Of a DNA stretch of 40,207 nt, positions 7,896 to 15,752 are shown one piece after another; positions within the stretch are counted from its first letter, which is position 1, and each line of letters starts with the position of its first letter. The DNA comes from an uncultured Bacteroidales bacterium (lineage in GTDB: Bacteria; Bacteroidota; Bacteroidia; Bacteroidales; Muribaculaceae): contig CAMKGM010000027.1 in NCBI GenBank assembly GCA_946412245.1, positions 1 through 40,207 of the forward strand, written 5' to 3'. The notes beneath the pieces were generated by a model. It was not told the origin of the DNA. It was given only the letters and a program-made list of their open reading frames with translations, and ran no database searches. Both the position numbers and the translations under genes were made by a program.

Positions 7896-9983
7896 ATGAA
7901 AAATATAGTATTGTCAATCATCATGTGTGTACTGACATTGCCTGCAGTAGCACAAACCATTGTTCCCGACAGCACCTCAACAGTGCCTAACACCACAGAA
8001 ACAGACAATAGTTTGGGCCGCAAGAAAGTAGCCCTTGTGCTCAGCGGCGGCGGAGCATTCGGAGCCATTCATGTGGGCGCGCTCAAGGTGATTGAAGAGG
8101 CCGGCCTCCCCGTCGACATGGTAGTGGGTACCAGCATGGGAAGCATCGTGGGAGCCCTGTATAGTGTCGGCTATGACAGCAACGACATAGCCACCATGTT
8201 CCGCACCATGGATTGGGCCGAACTATTTCTGGACCGAGAGAACCAGCACGGGCTCACACTGAGCGAACGCGACGCGCAAAACACCTACATCTATCAACGC
8301 GACTTCTACGTGCGCGGTGGCATTGACCCCCAGCCCGGCGGTGTGATTCGCGGCACCAATGTTGAGACCACATTTGAGCACTACTTGCAGGGATATACCG
8401 ACAGCATCAACTTCTTGAAAGACCTGCCCCGACAGTTTGCCTGTATAGCCACCGATTTGGTGAATGACGAAGAGGTCGTACTCACTAACGGCTATCTGAC
8501 AAAGAGCATCCGCTCAAGTATGTCGGTGCCCGGTGTATTCACTCCCATGCACATAAACAATATGGTGCTGGTAGACGGCGGCGCGAAAAACAACTTTGCC
8601 GCCGATGTGGCCCGCAAGTTGGGTGCCGACATCGTGATTGGTGTCAAGTTTGATTTGGGGCTGGGCACTGACAAGCAATATCGCACGCTGCTCGATGTCA
8701 TGGAGCGGTCTATGGGCAGTGACGTGAGTCGTCGCGCGCGTGAAAACGAGAAGTATTGCGACTTGGTTATCAAAGTGCCCGTCAGAGGCTACACCAGCGG
8801 CAGTTTCACCGGAGGCGCACTCAATTCGCTCATGGAGCGCGGCGAGACGGCCACCCGCGAGAAACTTGACTCCATCGTCTTGCTCAAGCAGCAAGCAGGA
8901 GCCTTGCCCGATGTCAACTACACCTTGCACCTGCGCGACATGGAGCACCTCACCCCCTCCAATAATGAGCAGGGCGGGCTCGTTGACACCCGCGAGAGTA
9001 ACACCATGGTGGCATCGGTGGGCCTGCACTTCGACAGCGAAGACATTGCCGCTGCGCTACTGAATGCCCGTTACTTTGAGAGCGGCTCTGTCAACAAGGA
9101 ATTGAACCTGACCTTGCGACTGGGTTTGCGCTCCATGTTGCGGCTCAGTTTTGACATCGAGCCATGGAAATTCCGCAAGATGGGCGTGAGTTATGAGTTC
9201 TGGTACAAATACTTCGATCTCTACACCCATGGCCACCGCAGCAACAATCTGTCGCTCATCTATCAGCATGCCAATCTTAAACTGTTAAGCTTCGACGCGC
9301 TCAACTTCGACTGCGAGTTGGGTGTGGGATGGGAGCATTACCACCACTTCAAGGGATTGTGGAACGATGAGAGTACTATCATGTTCGACCCCAACGAGCA
9401 CTACTTAAACTATCATGTGCGGCTGCGCTACAACAATGAGGACAACCGCTACTTCACACGCCGCGGCGCCAGAATCGAGGCGAAATATGCCTACTATACC
9501 GACAACTTTGCACACTGGAAAGGACATAGCGGATTCAGCGCACTGACAGCAATGGCGCAGGTTACCCTGCCCATCACACAAAGCACACATTTGCGCCCGG
9601 GCATTCAGGGTCGTTTGCTCTTTGGCGACGACCTGCCCATCATGGCACAAAATGTGGCCGGAGGCAGGAGTTACGGCAAGTTCTTCCCCCAGCAGTTACC
9701 TCTGGTGGGATTGGGACACGTGGAGTTCTTCGGCTCTAAATTCGTGAGTGCGTCGCTACGATTGCAACAACGCCTCACGGGCAAGCACTACCTGATGCTC
9801 GACGGTTGTGTTGCCGAGCATAACGAGAAACTTGGCAATATCTTCGACCGCAAACCGCTGTGGGGTGCGAGCATTTCCTACTTCTACAACAGCAACATTG
9901 CCGGACCTCTGGGAGCATCGCTGGGCTGGAATAGTCACAGTCATCGGCTTAACTTATTCTTGACCGTGGGCCTTGACTTCTGA
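7896..9983 (+). CDS. Patatin-like phospholipase with C-terminal outer-membrane barrel
   Basis: The 695-residue protein has a signal peptide (cleavage near AVAQ, residue 20), a patatin domain (about 45-260) and a long C-terminal region (about 340-695) rich in alternating aromatic strands that ends in Phe, as outer-membrane barrels do. The patatin catalytic set is intact: oxyanion GGGAFG (51-56), nucleophile GTSMG (Ser80) and DGG (Asp227). A small linking domain around 300-345 may be POTRA-like. The order matches type Vd, PlpD-like proteins, in which the lipase is tethered to or moved through an Omp85-type barrel. Lipase or phospholipase activity and outer-membrane location follow from the family. 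It is transcribed alone. Confidence 0.9.
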   Translation: MKNIVLSIIMCVLTLPAVAQTIVPDSTSTVPNTTETDNSLGRKKVALVLSGGGAFGAIHVGALKVIEEAGLPVDMVVGTSMGSIVGALYSVGYDSNDIATMFRTMDWAELFLDRENQHGLTLSERDAQNTYIYQRDFYVRGGIDPQPGGVIRGTNVETTFEHYLQGYTDSINFLKDLPRQFACIATDLVNDEEVVLTNGYLTKSIRSSMSVPGVFTPMHINNMVLVDGGAKNNFAADVARKLGADIVIGVKFDLGLGTDKQYRTLLDVMERSMGSDVSRRARENEKYCDLVIKVPVRGYTSGSFTGGALNSLMERGETATREKLDSIVLLKQQAGALPDVNYTLHLRDMEHLTPSNNEQGGLVDTRESNTMVASVGLHFDSEDIAAALLNARYFESGSVNKELNLTLRLGLRSMLRLSFDIEPWKFRKMGVSYEFWYKYFDLYTHGHRSNNLSLIYQHANLKLLSFDALNFDCELGVGWEHYHHFKGLWNDESTIMFDPNEHYLNYHVRLRYNNEDNRYFTRRGARIEAKYAYYTDNFAHWKGHSGFSALTAMAQVTLPITQSTHLRPGIQGRLLFGDDLPIMAQNVAGGRSYGKFFPQQLPLVGLGHVEFFGSKFVSASLRLQQRLTGKHYLMLDGCVAEHNEKLGNIFDRKPLWGASISYFYNSNIAGPLGASLGWNSHSHRLNLFLTVGLDF

Positions 9984-10047
9984 ATCTTGACCGAGGCTGT
10001 TGTAAAACCGCACAACTCCCCCTCACGACTGTTTTTACCGCTACAAT

Positions 10048-10078
10048 TTTGCAATAACGAGAATATTTGCTAAATTTG
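10048..10078 (+). promoter_or_regulatory. Promoter of the ATPase-TOPRIM gene
   Basis: -33 TTTG (10048-10051), 19 bases, -7 TAAATTTG (10071-10078), 29 bases before the ATG at 10108. This shows the gene is transcribed on its own rather than with the patatin gene. Confidence 0.65.
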
Positions 10079-10107
10079 AGCTGTAAACCCTGAAATAACC
10101 AAGAACG

Positions 10108-11688
10108 ATGGACATCAAGCTTCCCAATAAGAGCAATAGTCAACCCGCCGACGTGTTGCACGATGTGCGCCAGCTCACCCTCATCGGTGCCAACGGCTCG
10201 GGCAAAAGCCGCTTTTGCAGCAAACTCATGGAGCAGTGCGGCGACAACGTGTTTCGCATTTCGGCACTCAGAGCAATATTTCCCAGCACCAACAAGAATC
10301 CACGCAAGGGCTCAATCAGCGCCATGTTTGATACACTGAATGAAAATGCGTTGGAAGTCAAGAGCTATGCCGTGACCGAGTTTGACAAACTCTTCTATGT
10401 GATGATGAACGAGGAGTTTCGCGACATGATGAACTACAAGGCACACCTGCTCATGGGCGAGCAACTGGATTTCCCCAAGACGAAACTCGATGTCACCGTC
10501 AAGGCTTGGCAAGAGGTGTTTCCCAAGAACAAGGTGTTGCGAGAAAACGGGAAACTGCTATTCACCACCGAGGGGCAAGACGACCGATACTCGTCGCTCC
10601 GCTTGTCCGACGGCGAGAAAGCCGTGCTCTACTACATCGGCGCGGTGCAATATGCCATGCCCGAAGCGCTTATCGTCGTCGACGACCCCGAGTCGTTCAT
10701 CCATCCTTCTATTATGGTCACCTTATGGAACGAGATTGAAGGGTTGCGACCCGACTGCACGTTCATTTACAACACCCACGATGTAAACTTCGCAACTTCA
10801 CGTTCCGATAATACTTGCGTGTGGGTCAAGAGTTTCGACCCCGCCGGCATGACGTGGGACTATGAGGTCATGGACACCAGCCGGCAGTTGAGCGAGGCAC
10901 TCTACTACGACCTGTTGGGAAGCCGTCGGCCGGTACTCTTTATCGAGGGCGACGACACTCACAGCATTGATTCACGACTCTACCCGCTCATCTTCCCCAA
11001 CTGCACCGTCAAGCCGTTGGGTAGCTGCAACAAAGTGATTGAGAGCGTGCGCTCATTCAACGACCTCAAGTCGTTCCACCACATGGACAGCATGGGCATC
11101 GTGGACCGCGACCGACGCGACGATGTGGAAGTAGAGTATCTGCGCAAGAAGAAGATTCTGGTGCCTAATGTGGCCGAGATTGAGAATCTGCTGATGCTTG
11201 AGGGAGTTGTCAAGGCCGTTGCACGACAGCGACACCGCAATCCCGACGATGTATTCAACTCGGTTCGGCGCTCGGTTATCAAAATGTTTGCCGCTGAGCT
11301 CAAGCAGCAAGCGCTCATGCACGTTAGGCATCGGGTCAAGCATGAGGTTGAAGTGCGCATTGACCGCAAATTCCGCAACATCAATGCGCTCGAGGAGCAC
11401 ATGATTGACTTGGTTAATGAAATTGACCCACGGAGCACCTACGAGGACTTGTGCCGCGAGTTCCACCGCTATGTGAGCGAGAATGACTATGCGCAGATTT
11501 TGCGCGTTTATAACCAAAAAATGATTCTGGGCGACTCAAATGTAGCCGCTCTGTGCGGACTCTCCAAGAAAGATGACTACATCAAGCAGGTACTGCACAT
11601 CCTCAAGAGTGGCGGGCGCGAGGCTAATGCCATCAGAAAGGCCGTGCGCGACTGTTTCGGAATCACCGATGAGTTACCGCTGGAATAA
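10108..11688 (+). CDS. ABC-type ATPase fused to a TOPRIM/DUF4435-like domain (AriA-AriB-like)
   Basis: I see two domains in one 526-residue chain. The N-terminal ABC-type ATPase has Walker A GANGSGKS (27-34), signature LSDGEK (166-171), Walker B LIVVDDPE (188-195) and an H-loop THD (223-225). The C-terminal part reads as a TOPRIM fold of the DUF4435 kind: VLFIEGDD (Glu280), a GSCNK segment (305-309), GIVDRDR with Asp333 and Asp335, and AEIENLL (356-362). OLD-family nucleases and the PARIS system (AriA ATPase plus AriB DUF4435 effector) combine the same parts, usually in PARIS as two genes. A phage-defence role is my inference; a housekeeping DNA or RNA repair role is possible. It has its own promoter and no mobility genes beside it. 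Confidence 0.8.
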   Translation: MDIKLPNKSNSQPADVLHDVRQLTLIGANGSGKSRFCSKLMEQCGDNVFRISALRAIFPSTNKNPRKGSISAMFDTLNENALEVKSYAVTEFDKLFYVMMNEEFRDMMNYKAHLLMGEQLDFPKTKLDVTVKAWQEVFPKNKVLRENGKLLFTTEGQDDRYSSLRLSDGEKAVLYYIGAVQYAMPEALIVVDDPESFIHPSIMVTLWNEIEGLRPDCTFIYNTHDVNFATSRSDNTCVWVKSFDPAGMTWDYEVMDTSRQLSEALYYDLLGSRRPVLFIEGDDTHSIDSRLYPLIFPNCTVKPLGSCNKVIESVRSFNDLKSFHHMDSMGIVDRDRRDDVEVEYLRKKKILVPNVAEIENLLMLEGVVKAVARQRHRNPDDVFNSVRRSVIKMFAAELKQQALMHVRHRVKHEVEVRIDRKFRNINALEEHMIDLVNEIDPRSTYEDLCREFHRYVSENDYAQILRVYNQKMILGDSNVAALCGLSKKDDYIKQVLHILKSGGREANAIRKAVRDCFGITDELPLE

Positions 11689-11753
11689 TCCCCTGCCGCT
11701 CATTGGTTTTCTCACTTTTCATACAATACACTCACCCCATAACACTGCCCATC

Positions 11754-12605
11754 ATGAAACCTTTATTTTCCACATCACGCAATGCGTCGCACACATTGGT
11801 AGGAATATTCCTCTTGGCTATCTTCTTGCTGACAACTTCTTGCGGCAACGACGGATTCAAAATTGAAAACGGCAAGGTCTATTACTCTTACTGGACCTTC
11901 AGTTTCGGCCAAAGGAACGATGAACTGCCCGATGCCGACCCTAACACCTTCAAGGAGGTGAATAACTGGCTGGGCCGCGATGCGCGTCATGTCTATTTCA
12001 AGGATCGCTTGGTTCACGGTGCCGACCCTGCAACTGTCGTGGCTGAAAAATACCCGCTGTTCCGCGACAAGAACGACTACTACATTCAGGGTGCACCCCT
12101 GCATGTAGCCGACATGAAATCATTTAAGGTTCTCCGACAAATTGAAAATGATATTTGGGCCAAGGATAGCCGCTATGCCTACTACGACAGCACGCGATTT
12201 GCCGTCGATGACATCAAGAACTTCAAAGTGGTGGAATGGAACTACGCCACCGATGGCATTCACATCTATCTCTACGGGAAGAAATTGGCTGATTCCGATC
12301 CGGACACCTTCCAAGATTTGGGTGGTTGCTACTACAGGGATAAAGCGCGTGTGTGGTTCCTGGAACGACCCGTTGTGGGGGCCGACCCTGCCACTTTCCA
12401 ATTCATTGGCCACGGCTACGCCAAGGACAAAGCGCACATCTACTACGACGAACTGATCGTGACCGATGCCGACTACGCCACATTCATCATCGATGAATAT
12501 GGTGACGCCCGTGACAAGAACGGGCGGTTTGCAGGCGAAAAACGATTTGAAGACGTTCCGGTGTCTGAAGCACCGGAACCCGTGCCCGAGTCAGAACTCA
12601 AGTAA
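11754..12605 (+). CDS. DKNYY-repeat lipoprotein
   Basis: I start the gene at the ATG at 11754 because a lipoprotein signal follows: a hydrophobic stretch and the lipobox TTSC, giving 283 residues; an upstream in-frame start at 11703 would bury the signal. The mature protein is a run of short motifs of the form D-K/S-x-x-x-Y-Y: RDKNDYYIQG, KDSRYAYYDS, TDGIHIYLYG, RDKARVWFLE, KDKAHIYYDE. Each is followed by ADPATF-like segments. This is the DKNYY family, of unknown function. The C-terminus is Pro/Glu-rich. It begins 65 bases after the ATPase-TOPRIM gene and may share its transcript. Confidence 0.82.
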   Translation: MKPLFSTSRNASHTLVGIFLLAIFLLTTSCGNDGFKIENGKVYYSYWTFSFGQRNDELPDADPNTFKEVNNWLGRDARHVYFKDRLVHGADPATVVAEKYPLFRDKNDYYIQGAPLHVADMKSFKVLRQIENDIWAKDSRYAYYDSTRFAVDDIKNFKVVEWNYATDGIHIYLYGKKLADSDPDTFQDLGGCYYRDKARVWFLERPVVGADPATFQFIGHGYAKDKAHIYYDELIVTDADYATFIIDEYGDARDKNGRFAGEKRFEDVPVSEAPEPVPESELK

Positions 12606-12608
12606 CAC

Positions 12609-12686
12609 AAGTTTCTAAGCGAAAGGCGACCTCCAACCTCTAACCCCTAACCTCTAACCTTCAAGTTTCTAAAGCATTAGAAACTT
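12609..12686. repeat. AAGTTTCTAA repeat and hairpin around a 7-bp tandem tract
   Basis: Between two convergent genes, AAGTTTCTAA occurs at 12609-12618 and again at 12663-12672, where it pairs perfectly with TTAGAAACTT (12677-12686) across a 4-base loop. Five 7-bp units lie between the copies (12631-12665): CTCCAAC, CTCTAAC, CCCTAAC, CTCTAAC and a degenerate CTTCAAG. The hairpin may end transcription from both sides, although no strong T run follows on either strand. Confidence 0.7.
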
Positions 12687-12689
12687 AAA

Positions 12690-13508
12690 TCAAAGATTGT
12701 AGAGATCGCGGGCAGCGGGCGTGAGCAAGTCTGCCAGGTCATACACGGGAATCTTGACCGTGATGATACCCTCTGACCAGGGAGCGATGTCGTAGGGGTT
12801 ATAGTGGAACACGATACTGTCGCCGGTCAGGTACACATTGCGACTCACGAAAATTTGGTCAGTAAAGATTCCGGACTTCTCGGCAAGTTCCTCAAGTGTC
12901 TCGGCAAAGTAGTTTCCCTTGAGGCGGTTAGTAATGATTGTCAGCAACTTCTCCTCAGCGCCGGCGGCAAAGATGTCGGCAAAGTTCAGCACCTTGTTAT
13001 CCTTGATATCATAGTTCAGGAAGTGGCTGTAGAAATTAGCATGCGCCCCGCCACCAAACTCATAGTTATCTACCTTATATACAATGTAGCGTTCGCAGAA
13101 TCCCACCGACGAGACCGACACCGTGCTAGTGAGCATCAGTGCATCGTCGGGTATAGCCTGCTCTCCCTCAGGTAGCAAATCAAGCACCTTGTCGCCATAG
13201 CCTTGCGGATGAGCCAAGTAGTTGTTAATCACATCATCGGGTGCGCCCGTCTCGCCAAAGGTGAGCATCAGCAGTGAGTCTTGCAAGGCCGACAAGTCGT
13301 TGGTACCAAACCGCATAGGCCACTGTAGGGCCACCGACGCCATGGTGTAGGTGTCTTGTTCAGCATCCTTATCCAGAATGTGATATACACTCTGAGCCGT
13401 CTTGAATACCTGGTTCACTTCAAAGTTCTCGATGCCCAGGGCTCGGCCCGAAAGGCCCACGGCCAACATGGCCAGCAGCAGTAGGTTTCTATATGTCTTC
13501 ATAGTCAT
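12690..13508 (-). CDS. Exported DUF3298 (RsiV-like) protein
   Basis: The start at 13508 (MTMKTYRNLLLLAMLAVGLSG) gives 272 residues with a clear signal peptide; a longer open frame continues upstream but overlaps the DUF4491 gene in another frame. The C-terminal DUF3298 domain is visible in YEFGGGAHANFYSHFLNYDI and in YDIAPWSEGIITVKIP. DUF3298 with its DUF4163-like N-terminal partner is known from RsiV-like anti-sigma factors and from many Bacteroidota periplasmic proteins; there is no membrane anchor or sigma factor here, so a regulatory role is unsupported. Third gene of a leftward operon, starting 13 bases after DUF4491. Confidence 0.85.
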   Translation of the reverse strand: MTMKTYRNLLLLAMLAVGLSGRALGIENFEVNQVFKTAQSVYHILDKDAEQDTYTMASVALQWPMRFGTNDLSALQDSLLMLTFGETGAPDDVINNYLAHPQGYGDKVLDLLPEGEQAIPDDALMLTSTVSVSSVGFCERYIVYKVDNYEFGGGAHANFYSHFLNYDIKDNKVLNFADIFAAGAEEKLLTIITNRLKGNYFAETLEELAEKSGIFTDQIFVSRNVYLTGDSIVFHYNPYDIAPWSEGIITVKIPVYDLADLLTPAARDLYNL

Positions 13509-13521
13509 TGCATTTTGAGTT

Positions 13522-13860
13522 TTATTGATGTTTCTTATCTGTTTCTTGAGTTGACGACGATGCCTCGTCCCACCGATAGGTGCGCTTGGGGTTGCGGGGG
13601 AACCAACCGCGCTGCACGCGTTTCTCTTGCTGATGCACCTCCAAAATACCCCAAAAGCTGGAGAACGAAGCGACACCCAGCAACGACGACACCAGCACAT
13701 TGCTCACCAGCGTCGACAACAGCCCGAACACGATGCCTGCCACCAAAAACACCCACCAAAAACGCGTCCCGTAGTGGTACTCGCCCTTGATGACCAAGGG
13801 GTGGAACAAGCCGATAATCAGAAATGTGCCCAGGCCTATAATTAGCCCTTCAAAAGTCAT
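13522..13860 (-). CDS. DUF4491 membrane protein
   Basis: The 112-residue protein has three predicted membrane helices in its first 75 residues. Its N-terminus, with GLIIGLGTFLIIGLFHPLVIKGEY, then GTRFWWVFLVAGIV and SFWGILEVHQQEKRV, matches what I know of DUF4491, a family largely restricted to Bacteroidota with no known function. The C-terminus is basic and likely cytoplasmic (RGWFPRNPKRTYRW). It starts two bases after the stop of the 78-residue gene upstream and leads into the DUF3298 gene. Confidence 0.85.
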   Translation of the reverse strand: MTFEGLIIGLGTFLIIGLFHPLVIKGEYHYGTRFWWVFLVAGIVFGLLSTLVSNVLVSSLLGVASFSSFWGILEVHQQEKRVQRGWFPRNPKRTYRWDEASSSTQETDKKHQ

Positions 13861-13862
13861 CC

Positions 13863-14099
13863 TTAATCGTCGTCTTTTTCTTCTTTTTTATCTTTAGGAG
13901 GTGCCAGCAACCTATTCTGCTTCTTGAGCAGGTCCTTTATATCGTCAAGACGGTCAATCACAAAGCCCAGCGCTATGAGCAAAATGCCCGCAAACACCAT
14001 TGAGAGCATCGGCATCAACCCAAAGTTCTCTACCTTAAAGTAGCACACTGCGCCTGTACCGCAAAAGAACACGCCTATCAAGTACAATACATATTCCAT
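13863..14099 (-). CDS. Small two-helix membrane protein
   Basis: The 78-residue product has two hydrophobic segments (about 3-20 and 29-47), then a charged tail ending in KDKKEEKDDD. I do not recognise a family. Reality is supported by the tight two-base spacing to DUF4491, the same strand and a coherent membrane-protein composition. It is the first gene of a leftward three-gene operon; no clear -33/-7 pair is seen in 14100-14160. Confidence 0.7.
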   Translation of the reverse strand: MEYVLYLIGVFFCGTGAVCYFKVENFGLMPMLSMVFAGILLIALGFVIDRLDDIKDLLKKQNRLLAPPKDKKEEKDDD

Positions 14100-14191
14100 A
14101 GTTTCTTTGATTTTTGATGATACATTTTCAATTATTGGCCACTAAATTAGTGAAAATTGACGAAAATACCAACCCTAACCACATTTTTTCT

Positions 14192-14199
14192 TATCTTTG
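14192..14199 (+). promoter_or_regulatory. -7 element before the lipoprotein-mazG-topB operon
   Basis: TATCTTTG fits TAnnTTTG and lies 57 bases before the ATG at 14257. A matching -33 box is not evident. Confidence 0.5.
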
Positions 14200-14256
14200 C
14201 AAAGTTAAATGACCCGTTTTAGCAGGTTTCTTTTATCATTTTTTCAGCTTATCATA

Positions 14257-14931
14257 ATGAAAAAACTGTTCTTCATATTCTGTGCAGCCCTACTGCTTGC
14301 CTCCTGTGGCAAGGGCGACAAAAAAGAGGCCATTGAAGGCGAGGCCAACAATCCCGTCACCTTCTTTGAGTGCACATTTGGCGACAATGTCGATGATGTG
14401 ATTGAAACCCTCAAAGGCTCTAACAAGACCTATAAGGTGGGCGTCGACGACGTGGACAATCCCACGGTCGTCACCCTCACACCGCGCAAGAAGGGGTTGA
14501 GCATCAAATACAAGAACACCAACTATGAGGAAGCCCGGTTGGGTTTCGCCCGCGACGAGTTCAGCCGCATTGCCCTGCGGCGAGTATTCACCGACAAGGC
14601 ATCGTTCAAGAAGTTTGTGAACCGCCACGACAACAACCCCGACGCCATCTCGCTCAACGAGACCGACTCCACCCGCACCTTTGTAATCAAGGGCGAGGAA
14701 TCGCGCTGCTCAGTCTTCGTTGACCTGCCTGAACAGACCGCGCGCATCTCCTACACCGACAATGCCGTGCTGCAACGCGCCAACCAGAGCGGCGTGAAGA
14801 CCGCCTGGCAAGATTTCATCGACTTCATGTCGTCGCCGTTCGACAACCTGTGGTCGCTCCTGGTGTGGTGCGTCATCCTGGGCATCATCTACTGGCTCTA
14901 CAAAAAATACGGCAAGGACCTGCTCGAATAA
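14257..14931 (+). CDS. Lipoprotein with a C-terminal membrane helix
   Basis: The ATG at 14257 gives 224 residues with a textbook lipoprotein signal (MKKLFFIFCAALLLASC, lipobox LASC); an earlier in-frame ATG at 14209 only adds 16 residues before it. The mature part is a soluble domain of about 170 residues that I cannot place, followed by a hydrophobic helix (about 200-216) and a basic tail. A lipid anchor plus a C-terminal helix implies two membrane contacts. It ends 23 bases before mazG, so the two are likely co-transcribed. Confidence 0.72.
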   Translation: MKKLFFIFCAALLLASCGKGDKKEAIEGEANNPVTFFECTFGDNVDDVIETLKGSNKTYKVGVDDVDNPTVVTLTPRKKGLSIKYKNTNYEEARLGFARDEFSRIALRRVFTDKASFKKFVNRHDNNPDAISLNETDSTRTFVIKGEESRCSVFVDLPEQTARISYTDNAVLQRANQSGVKTAWQDFIDFMSSPFDNLWSLLVWCVILGIIYWLYKKYGKDLLE

Positions 14932-14954
14932 CCTGACAAGAAACTATTTTGACT

Positions 14955-15752
14955 ATGCCTAACAACAGCCGAGAAAAGAAACTGGAAGCCTTTGGGCGAC
15001 TGCTCGACGTGATGGACACACTGCGTGAGCGGTGCCCCTGGGACTCGGTGCAGACCAACGAAAGCCTGCGACCCAACACCATAGAGGAGACAATGGAGCT
15101 TGCCGAGGCTATCATTGCCGACGACAACGACAACATTCGCAAGGAACTGGGCGATGTGCTGCTCCACATCGTCTTCTATGCCAAGATTGGCGACGAAAAG
15201 GGACTCTTTGACATTGCCGATGTGTGCAATGCCATTTGCGACAAACTCATCTTCCGCCATCCGCACATCTACGGCACTGAGCACTACGAAACTGCCCGCG
15301 ACGTGCTCGACCACTGGGAACTCATCAAGATGAAGGAGAAAGGCGGCAACAAAACCGTGCTGGGCGGGGTGCCCGTCACCCTACCCTCGCTCATCAAGGC
15401 CGAACGCGTGCAGGAGAAAGCCGCCAATGTGGGCTTTGACTGGGAGAAACGCGAGGATGTGTGGGACAAGGTGAAAGAGGAAGTCGCCGAGGTAGAGCGT
15501 GAACTCGCCGACGGACACGAAAAGGACCGCGAAAAGGAGTTTGGTGACCTGCTGTTTGCCGTGGTCAACGCCGCCAGACTCTATGGCGTGCGGCCCGACA
15601 ACGCACTGGAGCGCACCAACCTGAAATTTATTGCACGATTCAACTACATAGAACAAGAAGCCAAGAAACAAGGCCGTCGGCTGGGCGAGATGACACTCGA
15701 TGAGATGGACGCCCTGTGGGACGAGGCAAAGAAACTGAAGTTGGGCGAATGA
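14955..15752 (+). CDS. mazG: Nucleoside triphosphate pyrophosphohydrolase MazG
   Basis: MazG hydrolyses (d)NTPs to monophosphates and pyrophosphate and is thought to clear aberrant nucleotides or lower ppGpp. The ATG at 14955 gives 265 residues; a TTG two codons earlier is less likely. Two tandem MazG domains are visible. The first has RCPWDSVQT, EETMELAEA and ELGDVLLHIV; the second has DVWDKVKEEVAEVERE and EKEFGDLLFAVVNAARL, which carry the E-x-x-E and E-x-x-D metal ligands. The length fits E. coli MazG (263). Its stop overlaps the topB start in ATGA, which suggests translational coupling. Confidence 0.95.
   Translation: MPNNSREKKLEAFGRLLDVMDTLRERCPWDSVQTNESLRPNTIEETMELAEAIIADDNDNIRKELGDVLLHIVFYAKIGDEKGLFDIADVCNAICDKLIFRHPHIYGTEHYETARDVLDHWELIKMKEKGGNKTVLGGVPVTLPSLIKAERVQEKAANVGFDWEKREDVWDKVKEEVAEVERELADGHEKDREKEFGDLLFAVVNAARLYGVRPDNALERTNLKFIARFNYIEQEAKKQGRRLGEMTLDEMDALWDEAKKLKLGE

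Noticed and set aside
13509-13700. N-terminal extension of the DUF3298 protein by 64 residues
   Set aside because: The extension is Cys/Arg-rich antisense-like text that overlaps the DUF4491 gene in another frame, while MTMKTYRN begins a clean signal peptide.
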